From NCBI GenBank assembly GCA_023053545.1, contig JAKZAN010000002.1:4324375-4388374 (forward strand): a stretch of 64,000 nucleotides of DNA, given 5' to 3'. Positions 34,801-46,306 of the stretch are shown piece by piece. Position 1 is the stretch's first letter. The number at the start of each line of letters is the position of its first letter. Position numbers and translations under genes: made by a program. The notes under the pieces are model-generated. The model saw only the letters and a program-made list of their open reading frames with translations, was not told the DNA's origin and ran no database searches. The stretch comes from Lepidurus packardi. Taxonomy: Eukaryota > Arthropoda > Branchiopoda > Notostraca > Triopsidae.

Positions 34801-35804
34801 TTACTTACAGCTTAATATAGGCATAATGCAGACCCTTCGGCATCCATCACTGCAACATCGGGAGGATCCTGAGCAGTCTTCATCCAAATCACATTCATCG
34901 GTTTGATCACCTGGACAATGGCTAAGATCTCGTAATCCGCTTGTGGGGCACTGACCCACCTTTGAATCTAAAAACAATAATGAAATACGTCCATTACTAA
35001 CCGTGAACATGATAACGTCAAAAAAATACCCCATAAATTACACTTTCGCTACAACGAAACTATCTAGCGAAGATAAACGTGTGTGATATAGGTCGAGGAC
35101 TTAGCATTCGAGCCCTCTGGGGAAATGGAATTTGTAAAACAAAAAGGAAGGCTTTGGTGTGAAGAAAACAAGTTGACATGGCACCAGTGTTTTTGAGTCA
35201 TGTAATTATTGCTGAAGTTCAAGGAATAGCGGGATTTTCGCTGGATATGTCCTGTCTTGTCTTCCTTTTGATTCCGTGGTCCCCTAAATTGAGGTCAGTC
35301 TTTAGCTTCCCTGGACTGGCTAGGCCACAAAACCGGGCAGCAATGTTAACTGACCTCAATAGAACGGGATCGGTCAATCCCCTCCAACTATTTTAGGTTT
35401 CAGCAGCGATCAAATTTTCGAACTTGTTACCCACTAATATAACTTTGGTAGACACCAAGCTATACCGAGTATGCGAGAAAGTTGTTTGATCGCAACAAGG
35501 GCTTGCAAAGAAAAGGTTCGTTAGGAATACGAACATTTTGGAGTGTGTTAAACTGTCAAGCCTTTTGTGGCGGGGCTGCCAAGCAAGTAAAGGATGGCGT
35601 TTCCGGCCCTAAGGGTATTTTACGAAATTTCTTATACCTTACCATGTTCAAAACAAATTACGCAACGAAGTCTTTTTTGTTTCCATTATTTTTTCTTCAA
35701 AAACGATAGAAGTTGATGATACGTTGTTGCTTACCTATAAGGATGGCGCTACTGGTAGCCAAACACCAGCAGATAACCAGGAGCCCATAGCTCCGTATCC
35801 ACAT
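25851..35804 (-). CDS. Giant secreted multi-domain protease inhibitor (WAP / thyroglobulin-1 / antistasin / lustrin / Kunitz)
   Basis: Twenty-five exons can be followed with every phase agreeing: 35735-35804, 34809-34967, 33929-34138, 33622-33807, 33362-33523, 32952-33143, 32286-32495, 32028-32228, 31761-31934, 31455-31661, 31051-31222, 30759-30991, 30490-30663, 30168-30320, 29897-30106, 29435-29782, 28980-29144, 28672-28911, 27998-28453, 27734-27942, 27200-27657, 26930-27126, 26699-26863, 26032-26638 and 25851-25975. The product is about 1,895 aa plus a short tail. After a signal peptide, the series WAP, thyroglobulin-1 (CWCVD core), antistasin, lustrin-type Cys-rich repeats four times. Then follow a Kunitz, thyroglobulin-1, a Cys module with DPC, WAP, thyroglobulin-1, a second module, two Kunitz domains, a third module, a Thr-rich mucin-like linker and a final thyroglobulin-1 split by an intron. 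No membrane helix is seen. Likely role: extracellular inhibitor of serine and cysteine proteases in matrix, cuticle or haemolymph. Confidence 0.9.
32640..32905. repeat. Relic related to the intronic MITE at 42743
   Basis: This intron of the inhibitor gene ends with GGTGTCTGTCATCAGTGCCATC. It shares the 15-mer GTCATCAGTGCCATC with the terminal repeat of the inverted-repeat element at 42743-43107. It also shares AAATCATATATC and a similar spacing. The other end is not recognisable, so it is a decayed or truncated relative. Confidence 0.45.
34343..34798 (+). other. Unexplained open frame inside an inhibitor-gene intron
   Basis: A 152-codon open stretch on the + strand fills most of the 670-bp intron between the first WAP exon and the first thyroglobulin exon. 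It starts at GTG, and its first in-frame ATG is near 34591. It is basic and Ser/Lys-rich with no domain I recognise. It contains a strong donor-like site (CAACAGGTAAGC at about 34530). It may be chance, a nested gene or transposon remnant. Confidence 0.2.
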
Positions 35805-38399
35805 CTGGAAAAGATAAAGGGAAATGCCCGTAAATATTTAGGAATGCATATAGATCCCAAATGGCAATATGCCCTCTAACCAACATAAACATGTAAGAGA
35901 ATTGGGAAACGAGTTCAGCAAATCTTAAGCAAACAAGGCTTCCTCTTTCAGTCACAGAGGTCCAGACACACGTACTCTTCCTCGATTCGTGACCTCAATT
36001 TACTTTCAGTTCATCTCCAGGAATTTGTAGGCTCGCTCAACGAATTTCCGATAGAAACTAAGTAAACGAAACTCCCCGCAAACATTCGAATCTGCATGAA
36101 GGCAATAATGTACCGTTAGTGTTGCTTAAGCAATGGAATAAGACGTCAGCGGACATGGGAGGTCTCAAAACAAGATTTAGGTCTGCAAAAATTTACATGG
36201 GAAAGTTCCAGGTCAAGGAAGAGGGACGAAGGGAGCACGGAGATGTATACAAGAAAGATATATGCCACACCTGGAAAGTGGGTAACATCCGTGAAGAGCC
36301 CATCCAGGAAGTCCTCACACAAAACCTCCCCAGCAAGGAAAATACAAGTTCTTACCAAAGTTTAACGTCCTTCTTTTTTAATTACATTGCTTGTTTCGAA
36401 AAGAAAAAATTCCCCAAATTTATTTAACTGCATTACTACGCTTGCAATACACACATTCCTATTTAACGGACCGTTTCGAGCAGGGATTCCAAACAAGCTT
36501 TTCCTTGGCATTTTTCTGCGTTTCAGTTAGTTTGCTTTCCAATTTAGTCTAACGGTTATCATTCCTCTCATATGTTAGCATCACTTTATACTTTTCCCGA
36601 CCTGGAAAATGTAAAAGCCAACAATGCAAGACCGACAAATGATGGAAATTGCTTACTTTTGACAGTCGTTCACTTAAATCCGTTTAACCAGGTCCGCTCT
36701 ATATTTGGCGCGAGAGTGAAGGGGATCAATGACATGCAAATCCAAGGCACTCGGCAATTCTTATGAATTTTGAGGAGAGAAAGCCACCAGTATCCGTATG
36801 TGTGTCACACTTTTCAACGTCTTGTCTCGAGCACTTCTGAATGGAAACTAAAGAAGTAACGAACAACAACGGTTACGGTACTACGAGCCTCAAACGCTTC
36901 AAGTTTTCTTAAAAGGGGATGGCCCTTCTGGATGCACCACCTTCTTGGTCTTGCAGCACCGTCAGCAGCAGGTTTGGAGTCCTTTAAACCAACGTTGGTT
37001 CTCCCAGCCAGCTTCTTTCGATTTAGGAGAAAACGGGATGCCAGGTGTCACACTTCACGGATCCCGACGTCAAAGTTTTCCTATTCAATATTCATATCGC
37101 GTGTCAAAAGAAAGCATTTCCAACTCTTAAAACTTGTATAAGTATAGTCTTCATGGACATTACGGTTGACGTCAGGTTCATTTTTGGCAGCGACGCCGAA
37201 TAAAAAAGCGATGAGGTTCTCCATATCCGGAGAGAAATCGTAGTTCAAGCATATGCTTCCATTTAACCAACCGTTAATGGCCTGTGCGTGGGGTTTTTCC
37301 TTGTAGACTTCCTCTTTACGGACCTTTCCACCGATTTTATTTCGCATCTCCGTGACCTTCGCATATTCGGCCTCTTTGGATAAAACCAAAACCAGATCCG
37401 GGACATGTTTTACTGCCCATAGTTCACCTCCTCCTCCACCGCAACCAATACAAACTAGAAGTAAGTGAAACTAGGTTAGCACTGACCAATTGGTCAATCG
37501 GTTAAAGATTTTCATGTAAAGAAATGCACGGAATCGGGGAATAGGAATTGTAACTGTAAGCTATTGAATACGTCACGGTTCTCAAGATATGAGACATTGA
37601 AACGTTGTATATAGTTGAATTGGGCTGCGTGCTTGAACCACATTTCCAGAACGGTATAAAGGAGCCGGTCAATATCGACAATCACGCCCTTTTTTGAACC
37701 ATTAACGCTTGACCATATCTCTTCTTGACCTTTAACGAAGACTTAAACTGTCGGCGAAGGCTTTCCCTTACTCCCTACGTCAAATTATATGCGTTAAGTT
37801 TATACAATGACCAAGAATCTTCTCTAAAGCGACCCGTGTCAGGCAGTACCAATCGTATCTTGTTACAGCTTGAATAGAAAAACAAAACAAGAGCTTGTAC
37901 TATTTGTCGAGCGAAAGAACACGCGAATAACTCATCAGGCTTTGTTATAACAATGCCTCATATTGTCCACGGTGAAAAGTATTGTAATTGTATAATAAAT
38001 ACATGCAATGTTTGTATTAGGTCCTCTACAATTTTTGTCCTTTTTTAATTGCAATCTTAAGAATGTTTTATTGGTATACAAAGTACCAGATACTAGTCTC
38101 TCATCAAATTAGCAGTTGACCAAACGAAGTGACAAAGAAAATAGTTAGGGTGATTCAAGATGTATGAAATAGTATCCTTCATTTTGACCTAATCTCAATA
38201 CCGACACATGTTATTGCTCCTTAAAGCGAGGTAATGATAGGGTTTCCTGGCAATCCGCTACGGGAGGTATTGCGCAAGCGCAAGGGTCCTTCACGCACCC
38301 GGTACCGCACGGTATTACGTGATAACAGAGGTCCCCAATTTCACGGAATTACAAAAGCCGGACTTCACTCTCCCTTTAGTTCCCTTCTAACCGACAACC
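35805..38399. other. Intergenic region between inhibitor gene and stum
   Basis: The inhibitor gene (minus) and stum (+) diverge across 2.6 kb. Apart from the exon-like block at 37081-37454, and a plausible + frame at about 36920-37130 with no start or splice context, I see no gene. Both upstream regulatory regions should lie here. Confidence 0.5.
37081..37454 (-). CDS. Orphan exon-like open frame, unknown protein
   Basis: A pyrimidine-rich acceptor (TTTCACTTACTTCTAG) on the minus strand opens a 123-codon frame ending at 37081. It starts CIGCGGGGGELWAVK and includes KIGGKVRKEEVYKEK and NGWLNGSICLNYDFSPDMENL. Codon use and composition look coding, and a branch-point-like GCTAAC lies upstream. 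No partner exon or family was recognised. It could be the last exon of a gene whose 5' exons lie in the AT-rich sequence up to 38.2 kb, or a captured fragment. Confidence 0.35.
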
Positions 38400-39826
38400 A
38401 TGGTAGAGGACACGATTCCCGAGGAAACGCCCCAAACTGTCAATCCTTCAAGTGTTGGAAATGACGTTGCTAAAGATCCTGATAGTGTTACAACCAAAGC
38501 TCCGAGCAAACCAAGCGTTTTTGATCGTTTATACGCTGAACGACCGCGTAAAACGCGCTCCGAGGCTGACAACTCAAATTCTGGAACCAAAGAAGATCCA
38601 AAAGTGGGGAAAGGTGCCAAAACACGAGGTCGTTTAAGAAAAGATACACCCAATTCGGCTTCTGTTTCATTGGTGGATACAAAACCCGTGGATGAAGACT
38701 CGGAATCATTAAACTCGTCGATAAGTACCGCGGCAAGTACCGGTAATGTTTACGAGCGGTTATACCGTACCACAACGCAATCGCGCAAAGCGTCCCAACG
38801 CAATGAAACCTCACACGGTCAGTTAGCAGCTCCGCGAAAAACGCGCGAACGCGATTTGCGCAAAGAACGGAACCTTGAGGCCGAAACCAAAGCGCAGGAC
38901 GAGTTCAACAAAACTGTTTTATCTCAAACGGATAACCTTGTGGAACCAATGTAAGTTTTCCGATTTGTTGATACGATGTAAACTAATTTAGACTCCCTAC
39001 CAGAGAACCTGGGAAAGAAGAAGAACCTAAACGACCTGCCTCAAGCTCCTTCTTTGACCGACCACGTACTGCGCTGAAATCAGCGCGACTCCATCGCGCT
39101 ATACAGACTCTAAACAGTCGACAAGCCTTTTCCAATACCAAACCCAAGAAAAGGAAACCCAGTTTGGTAAACAGAAGATAATTCAAGCATCCTCCTCATT
39201 AACGACCAAAGCTTAAACAAACTTGACTTGCATGGTTTGATTTAGAAAGTCCACAAAATTCCTATAGGATTGTTAGAACGGGGATCGATCGTCCGAGGAG
39301 CTATTCCATTACTTCCTTTTCCGGCTGCTGCATTGTGCTTAGTTTTCAACATTGTCTTACCAGGCGTCGGTAAACTCTTTTTAATTAGTTAATAGAAGTC
39401 AAAGCTGGAACATTTGATATGGCTTTTTTCCGGGTTTTTTGCGCGTAAGGAACGTTCCTAAGCGGATTCATAGTTCTCGGTTGTGGTGCTCCAAGATTCT
39501 CTATAAGGCCTACCGCTGAACACCGCGCGTTAGCTTGTTTGATAAACTGCGGAGTTGGCGTGTTCCAGACTGTCACGATACTGTTCTGCCTAGTTGGCTG
39601 GTGTTGGTCTTTGGCGTGGGGTATAACGATGATCAACTTGGCAGGTTTGGGAAAACTTAAGAACCTAAACTATTCAATCATAAGGCAATACATCTAATTA
39701 TAATTTGTAGGCCAATACCAGCAACTTCAAAAACAAGCACAGGGAGAATCAAACATTACGATAAGAGCAGAGGATCGTGGGCCAACGTTAATTAATCTGG
39801 AGAACGAAGTGCATGAAAGGTTTTAA
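38400..39826 (+). CDS. stum: Stum family membrane protein
   Basis: Five exons: 38400-38950, 38992-39166, 39246-39369, 39450-39644 and 39711-39826, in phase, 386 aa. The first 240 residues are hydrophilic and Ser/Arg/Lys-rich. The C-terminal domain begins near 250 (GLLERGSIVRGAIPLLPFP) and holds two hydrophobic segments (AAALCLVFNIVLPGVGTFLSG and GVGVFQTVTILFCLVGWCWSL). These match the human STUM/C1orf95 pattern of RRAIPVMP, LFLNTFVPGLGT and IVMVGWIMSIFWG. Drosophila Stum is needed for mechanical sensing in proprioceptive neurons. The N-terminal part carries two FDRLY/YERLY-like motifs (39-53, 117-132) and a related FFDRPRTALKSAR (204-216), whose role is unknown. Exon 2 read through its donor would stop at 39181. 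Confidence 0.87.
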
Positions 39827-41316
39827 TGCATACATTATACTTGTCAAACATGCGATACCATAGGTTAAGTTAATTTATTGAGCCATAATTGATAAAAATA
39901 GCTATTTTCTCACTGTCCGCGATACATGGTTATACAATGCGTTATAGCTTTTGTAAGCGATAACTGTAGTTATGGAACGTCAGTTGTACCCCCAGCCAAG
40001 TGTAAAAGTAAAAATACACGTGTTGGCGTGCGAGAAAACAAACAGTTTATGGAGACGAATAGTTGCGTCAAATACTAACTGCACCCGAGCAAGCGCAGAC
40101 ATCGTTTCGTTATTTCTGCGTCTTCATAGCGTACCGAGGCCAAATATCTAAAATCGCTTCTAAATATACACTCTTTCCAAGCAAGACAACGTTTGGCTTC
40201 TATATCTAACGCAAGCTGTTCTTTTTTATTTCAACTGCACAAAATTACGCAATAACAGTTAACAATGAATTTCCAAGGCTGTTTTCCTTACGCTATGCGT
40301 GCATGTACAAGGTTACTCGCAGGCACAATTACTCCAGAGAAACGAAGTGACAACGACTCCATCGAAACACGATACCACAACCACAAAATCTTTACTAATG
40401 ATACTTGATAGTTATCTCTCTTTTGGCTATACTAATAGTAGAGTCGACGCTTACCAACAAGCTCCATAAATCACGTCAGCCACACAATTCACTGATGTGT
40501 GATAGGTCCTTCTTTATCTGGCTTTATCGCCAGCTTGCACAAATAGAAATAGTAAGTCGTGTAAACGTAAAGGACAATGGATGAGAATTCAAATAAACAC
40601 CAACCTGACAGACCTTACTTGGATACACTTTGTATCACTCACACTGTTTATTTTTTACCAACGAACTAAAAGCTAACGCATGAGTGAGATTCACATAAGT
40701 CCCAAACAACTCATCAATCACCACACGCGCTTTTACCTTGACCCCGACGCACACAATAAACAATGGACCGGTGAATCGCCTCCTTGCGCCATCTAGTCGG
40801 AATTCTTAACTTTCCTTTAATTTCTTTACCTGAAATAAAAAATAATAACTAATAGCGCGAAGTAATCCTTGAAAAAATCGCAAAAAATATAAGTGTAGTT
40901 TCATCTTCTTAACGAAGAGGTTAAAAACTGAAGAGAATTCACCTTTGAAAGTCTAACTAAATAAAAAGGAATACAGGTTACGATAAATGTGCCGTATTTC
41001 TAAACTTCAATAGTATTTAATACACCGCATTGTCTCTATAACTTCCAAACAAAATAACCAACATGCTCTATGAAAATTTGTCACCTAGCACTCAAGGATT
41101 TCAAGAGGAGATACAAAACTCACTCTGGCCTTGAATACACTTTAACCTAACGCAAAATGAACAAAGAAAGAACCGAATTCTCTAAGAGTATTTCACAGTC
41201 TGAATACAAACACCGTCATCTACCAATGCTCACCGTTTTTATCTTCGAAAAAAAAACTGCTTTTATGTACGGACAAACCGTACGCTATTAATAATGCCAC
41301 GCCACAAATTTATCCG
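39827..41316. other. Intergenic region between convergent stum and hnRNP L genes
   Basis: Holds the 3' untranslated parts of both genes. No coding frame, repeat or RNA gene was recognised. Confidence 0.5.
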
Positions 41317-44300
41317 TTATTCTTGGTAAATTCGACCTTCGGGATCGCTTCGCGCAGTCGAAAAGCACAACTTGGAGATGTAAGGAAACTTTCCATCTAA
41401 GAAGCAATCAAAGCACGATTAGACCCCATAAATCCAACCATATGAACATCGTAAACTTACTTGGATTGGGGACAGGAATGTGATTACAAATGACTAGCAC
41501 TTCCACGGCTTCGGCGATGCTATCAAATTCTGCCAACCCAGAACAACTTCGTTCGCCTAACATAAACAAACGATAAATAAAAGAGCGCTATTCAATTCGT
41601 AAGCAATGGGGAATAAAGAATCGCTTACTTTTGCCAACGAACAGCGTAATCTTGATAGGAAGAGGAGCGTTGGCATTAGTAAAGTGCTGACGAATATCGT
41701 CTTCAGTAGTTGTGGGTGGGAAGTTGAAAAAATGTAGAACTTTGGTGGGCGACTGGATTCGATTTTTGCTAGCCAGCTCGGGGGTAGAGAACCGGTTATT
41801 CTTGCTATGAGAGAAGTTCTTAAAGGACGGACTCCCATTGGGCAAGTCATACGGCTGCTGTACTTCAGCCAAAAACACTTGCTTTGAATGTCTACCGAAA
41901 CAAACGAGCATTAATAACCTCAACGAACACCAAAAATTACGCTACAAATCTTACCCAAGTTGCATTTTGGATCCAAAGAAAGTCGTATTGTTGAGATGGG
42001 CTATCGCTCGTTCCACAGCAGCTGGATCACTCATCTGGACCATGGCGGAGCCACTTTTGGTTTTGAGAAACTTGGCTTTGACTACATTGCCATAGAGACA
42101 CAGCAAATTGAAAACTCGATCCGGGTCCATTTTGTCTGGATTCAACGAGTACAGTATCAAAACACAGCCTTGTTCACCGCTATGATTCCGCGGATCTTCG
42201 GGATGCAACCCACTTGGTGCTACTCGGGACAGCGGAGCGAACGGTGGGCCCCCACCTGCTCCTCCCCGGCCTCCTACGTGACCATTTCCATCCCGTGGGC
42301 CGTGCAGTTCAGCACCTGGTCGGTAAGGATCATCATAATAGCCACGTGGGTATCGCATGGCGTGTCCACGGCCGCTACCACTGGCTCCGCCCCCTCTTGG
42401 CGGGAACCGGGGTTCCAACATGCGTTCGCCTCCATAATCGACACTGGCGTGACCTCGGTACTCTTCCCCACCCCCTAATCGCAGTTCATTAGCTACACAC
42501 AATTGTCTCCTTTCCTTTTGTTTATTCAAAATTTTCACACTTACGGTATGGTACTGCGTTAGCGCCAAAAACAGGTTCTTGAAGGAGAGGTCCTTGGTGA
42601 CGAGGTCGACTTTCTTTGCCTTAAATAATAATAATAAATTAAGTAATGTAGACATTGACGGGAAAAACGTTTTTCTAATAACGCAAACAAACAGTCATTA
42701 AGGCCACGGTGAACTGCAAGTAGTTGAGCATTTTTGTCAACAGATGGCATTGATGTCATACATATGATGGCATATGATGAGAATTATGCAACTTGAAATA
42801 AAAATCTAAACGAAATTTAACGATACAATTGAAAAATTTATTTTTCTAAAAATTAAAATATCGTCATAAAAATATATTGGTAGTCTGCGTCAAAAGATTT
42901 AGATATACGATTTATTTAAACTTGTTGAGGTTATCAAAATTTTATATAAATCATATATCTAAACTTTTAACGCAGCCTACCAAGATATTTTCATTACCAT
43001 ATTTTAAAAAAAATAATTCTTCAATTATATCGTTAAATTACTTGTATTTTCCTTTCGAGTTGCATAATTCTAATGATATAGGGGTATGTCATCAGTGCCA
43101 TCACTGATGACATACCCCTAATCGAGTTTGTCATGTCAACTGATCAACTACTTGGAATTCACCAGGGTCTTAATATAAATAAATCTAGTCGTTTACGTAA
43201 ATAAAATGAAAAACTCGAGAAAAATGATTGAGAAGTCATATACTTGGACTCGGTGTGGTGTAATCCCACGTTTCTGAATCGTTCTTGTACACGTTCAACC
43301 GGGTTGGCTAGAAAAAAGGGACAAAAACCCACAAAAAAGACATTGAGTAAGCAAACGACAAAACAATCGTACAAGAGTGACTTTTCTCGACTACACGCCG
43401 AAAGTCATCTGGCAGCTTCCGTTCATGTAAGTTTGCTTCTGCAGCTCTAACGAGCATGTGGGAACGTGTCCGAATTCTTGACAAATTACCCACCTGGCTT
43501 GTCACTCACTCAGATAAACAATTCCTCAAGCCAATCTCGTCTCGGTTGAACGTAAACCGTCAAGAGCACAACCCCCAAAAACTAAAACAAACCACCGACA
43601 AGTACAAAATCCTTCTCAATGGACAGTCGTTGCCAAACTGGCATTTCCTGCTAATGGAGAACTCGAGAATGAGCCTCTTAGGGATTCCAATGCTTAAGAA
43701 TTTCATAGTTTTTTAAAAAATATTTTCATTAACAGCTTATTCCAACAGATTTATAGGCTTTGAAGGCGCGTCTAAGGCTATTCAATCTTGCCAGATATTT
43801 CCCAAGATGACAGGCATGGGTTCTATTTTTAAATAAACTTTCGCAGCCCACATAAACCTCGCCCCGTTTACAAGATAAAAACCACGGAAGTTTGCCTTGT
43901 CACGTGCATAAATTACATGAGTCAGTCATCTCATGGTGTGGCAGTGGCTCAGGGCTCGGAAACTCCGAAAGGAATGGTGTAAGGGGGGAGGGTTAGCTCC
44001 TTGAGGCATGTAAGCTAAATATATAGAGCGCTTTCGCCCCCCTATCCCTCAAGCCACCACAAGCCGCACGGAAAATGCCTGGTATGCGACGAGTAAAGTA
44101 GATTGACTTCTTGGCGCTTCATTGACGTTTACTTATATCCCAGACGCAATTTCCAGACTGCAAACTCGCAAGGTTATAAGCCACGCAAATCTCGTAAAGG
44201 CTCAAAATGCCTTCACACTTGGGTAACTGCCCCCCCCCCCCCCCCTTTCCATACTCAACAGCTTGGAGCATTGCATCTGCGGCTCATCCGTCTCAAACTC

Positions 44301-46292
44301 ACGAGTAACTGCCAGCTTTTTCGCGTAAGTTGTGCCCTCGCGTCTTCTACCTAAGCCGGAATTGTAATACTGCGAGTCCTAACCCCACGAGGATATTTAC
44401 AAATGGGTTGTTGAGGGAAAGCTGGACGTCTAACATCAAGTTCAACGTGGCTCAACGTCCAACTCGTTTAGAACAAACGCCTTGGCAATGTCTGTCCTAA
44501 CCTTAACAGGTGTGAGTGAGCCTCTCGCGCCATTACTTCAATTAGGAGTTGTCGTAACGAAACTAACAGTAACACATTTTTTTTTACCTTGGCATAGTCA
44601 ATCTTGAGCGTGCAGCACCCAGAATAAATATCGGCGCCATCCAAGCTTTCCTTGGCAGTTTTTGCAGACTGGACTTGATCAAACTCCACCATCGCCTGTA
44701 CGCCATGTTTCTTGAACACTACAATCCGCAACACTTCGCCGAAAGCTTGAGTAATCTTGTGCAGCACATCCTGTGAAAAACCATGACAACGCGTGGTGAA
44801 AGACGTGTTTTCACAAGCCAGGACTTGAAAGGATGATATAAAAAAGGGGGAAGAGGAACATTCCAAAAAATAGCTTTTTTCGAATAAGAAAATAGAAAGT
44901 TAAGAATAAAGCGGTATATATCAGAGAATGGTTGCAAATAACGGAGTGAAACAAAACCTAACCCAAAAAAGAAAACAAGGCAAGCGAGTGTTGGATGGTT
45001 CAAAACGCGGGGTTTTGTGTTGTGGCCCAGCTTGAATGGAAATATTCGTTAGAAACTTGGAAAAAATTTGTTATCTTGATGGGATATCTTCCAAAGTGTA
45101 GTGTTTTTGCTGTCCTAGTCTTTGGTTCGTGTTACTGATTTTTTTTCCTTTTTTTTCGTGTGGGCTGAACTTACCACTGTAATTGGGTAGGCCGGTTGAA
45201 GGATGGTCAACAGCAAGATGTGGTTCTCGGGGACATCCCTGTGGTGGAGGAATACAATGTGTTATGAATTTTTGTGGCATGTGGCATTTTTTAATTTTTT
45301 CAACTCAAATTAACGATATTTTTATTTTTAAAAAAGGACACTGAAAACACAGAAAGGTTTTCCAATCATTGTGTGGAATTTTTGTTGGGGAAGTTTGTGG
45401 AATTGAAATTTGCTTGTTGTGCTGGGCCACAGGTAACTTTTGGTATGTAAGTGCTGATGAGAGGCTGCTTAAGAATTTATCTGCGGATATTCTTGGCCTT
45501 CAAAACTTGGCAAGTCTGCGACTACTAAGCTTCGCATCTTCCCCCGTTAAGCTTCACAGACACGGCCAAATCCGAAACCAGCGAAAAGGAAATTGATACG
45601 ACACCCAAAGTTATTACGGGTTAAATGCGTTTTCACCGTAAGAAAGTAATGGATTCTCGGTTTAGACATAAGCGAAAGGAAGTTTAGGCTGTGGTAGGGG
45701 GGGAGACAGTGTGCAGGAGTTGCTCTTAACCGTGAAATAGATAAGAAAAGAAAAATTAAAAAAATGGTAAGTGCTGTGTTGGTTCAATCGGCTCCAATTG
45801 AAGCGCTGCAGCCGGAAATGGTATGTGCTAATGTGGAGCAACAGCGTATGTTTGAATAAATTAGGGCTTCGGGTTTTGCTTTTCAATTGTCAGGCTCCGA
45901 CAGGGGGAAGACAGGAAGCATGTGGTTCAGTCAACAAAGGTGAAATTGTGTAGTCATTTACCTCCGTCGCTCTCCACGATCGGCGGGTCCAAAGCTACCA
46001 CTCATTGTCTGGAAAAAAAGGACAAAAAAAAGTGCGCTTAATGTTATACGTACGTTGCAATACAAGTAGCAAAATGCCCTAGAAAGAAAGACTCTTTCGA
46101 GTGCCGATGAGATGACGTTAATTAGCAACAGCCTTAAGGCTTTTTCATACGTAAGGAAAAAGAAGAGCATTAAACAAGAACAAAACTTACCCTGGAAGGA
46201 AGGCCGGATCCGTTCGAAGAATTGTCCACGACTGTAAATGCTACCATGGATTCCATTTTCGGGCGTTTAGGCGCACGGCCGTTATAAGCCAT
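41317..46292 (-). CDS. sm: hnRNP L / smooth homologue lacking a recognisable first RRM
   Basis: Ten coding exons in phase: 46191-46292 (start; the exon itself begins at 46306), 45962-46008, 45175-45238, 44588-44770, 43244-43307, 42545-42619, 41955-42492, 41629-41891, 41461-41556 and 41317-41396. The product is 503 aa. Residues about 53-132 match RRM2 of hnRNP L (ENHILLLTI, YPITVDVLHKI, GVQAMVEFD, ADIYSGCCTLKIDYAK). Then come PTRLNVYKND, a Gly/Arg/Pro-rich linker, RRM3 (DPDRVFNLLCLYGNVVKAKF) and RRM4 (NNRFSTPELASKNRIQ, VLHFFNFPP, KLCFSTA). These proteins bind CA-rich RNA and regulate splicing. The N terminus (MAYNGRAPKRPKM) runs directly to RRM2; no exon for RRM1 was found on the minus strand. 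Confidence 0.92.
42743..43107. mobile_element. MITE-like fold-back element in an hnRNP L intron
   Basis: Imperfect inverted repeat of about 365 bp. The left end reads GATGGCATTGATGTCATAC and the right end GTATGTCATCAGTGCCATC. Inner parts also mirror: AATTATGCAACTTGAAA against TTTCGAGTTGCATAATTC, and GGTAGTCTGCGTC against GACGCAG-like ACGCAGCCTACC. There is no coding capacity. The termini, AT-rich body and a relative in another gene's intron fit a non-autonomous DNA transposon. Target-site duplication was not clear. Confidence 0.65.
43079..43120. other. Perfect 19-bp palindromic hairpin at the MITE end
   Basis: TAGGGGTATGTCATCAGTG and its exact reverse complement are separated by CCAT. The right terminal repeat of the fold-back element is thus followed by a second inverted copy of itself. 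This looks like a nested insertion or template-switch duplication of the terminus. Confidence 0.8.
44230..44245. repeat. Run of 16 C (G16 on the transcribed strand)
   Basis: A pure C16 tract on the + strand lies in an hnRNP L intron, so the pre-mRNA has G16. Such tracts can form quadruplexes and are prone to sequencing error. Confidence 0.9.
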
Positions 46293-46306
46293 ACCACCAC
46301 ATAAAT

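Noticed and set aside
36119-36427. 102-codon + strand frame
   Set aside because: Lys-rich, no domain, no splice or promoter context; likely chance.
39246-39826. A stum gene separate from the frame at 38400-39181
   Set aside because: A donor at 39167 and an acceptor at 39245 join the two in phase, so a single gene is the simpler reading.
41960-42478. 172-codon + strand frame
   Set aside because: Antisense shadow of the hnRNP L Gly-rich linker and RRM3 exon.
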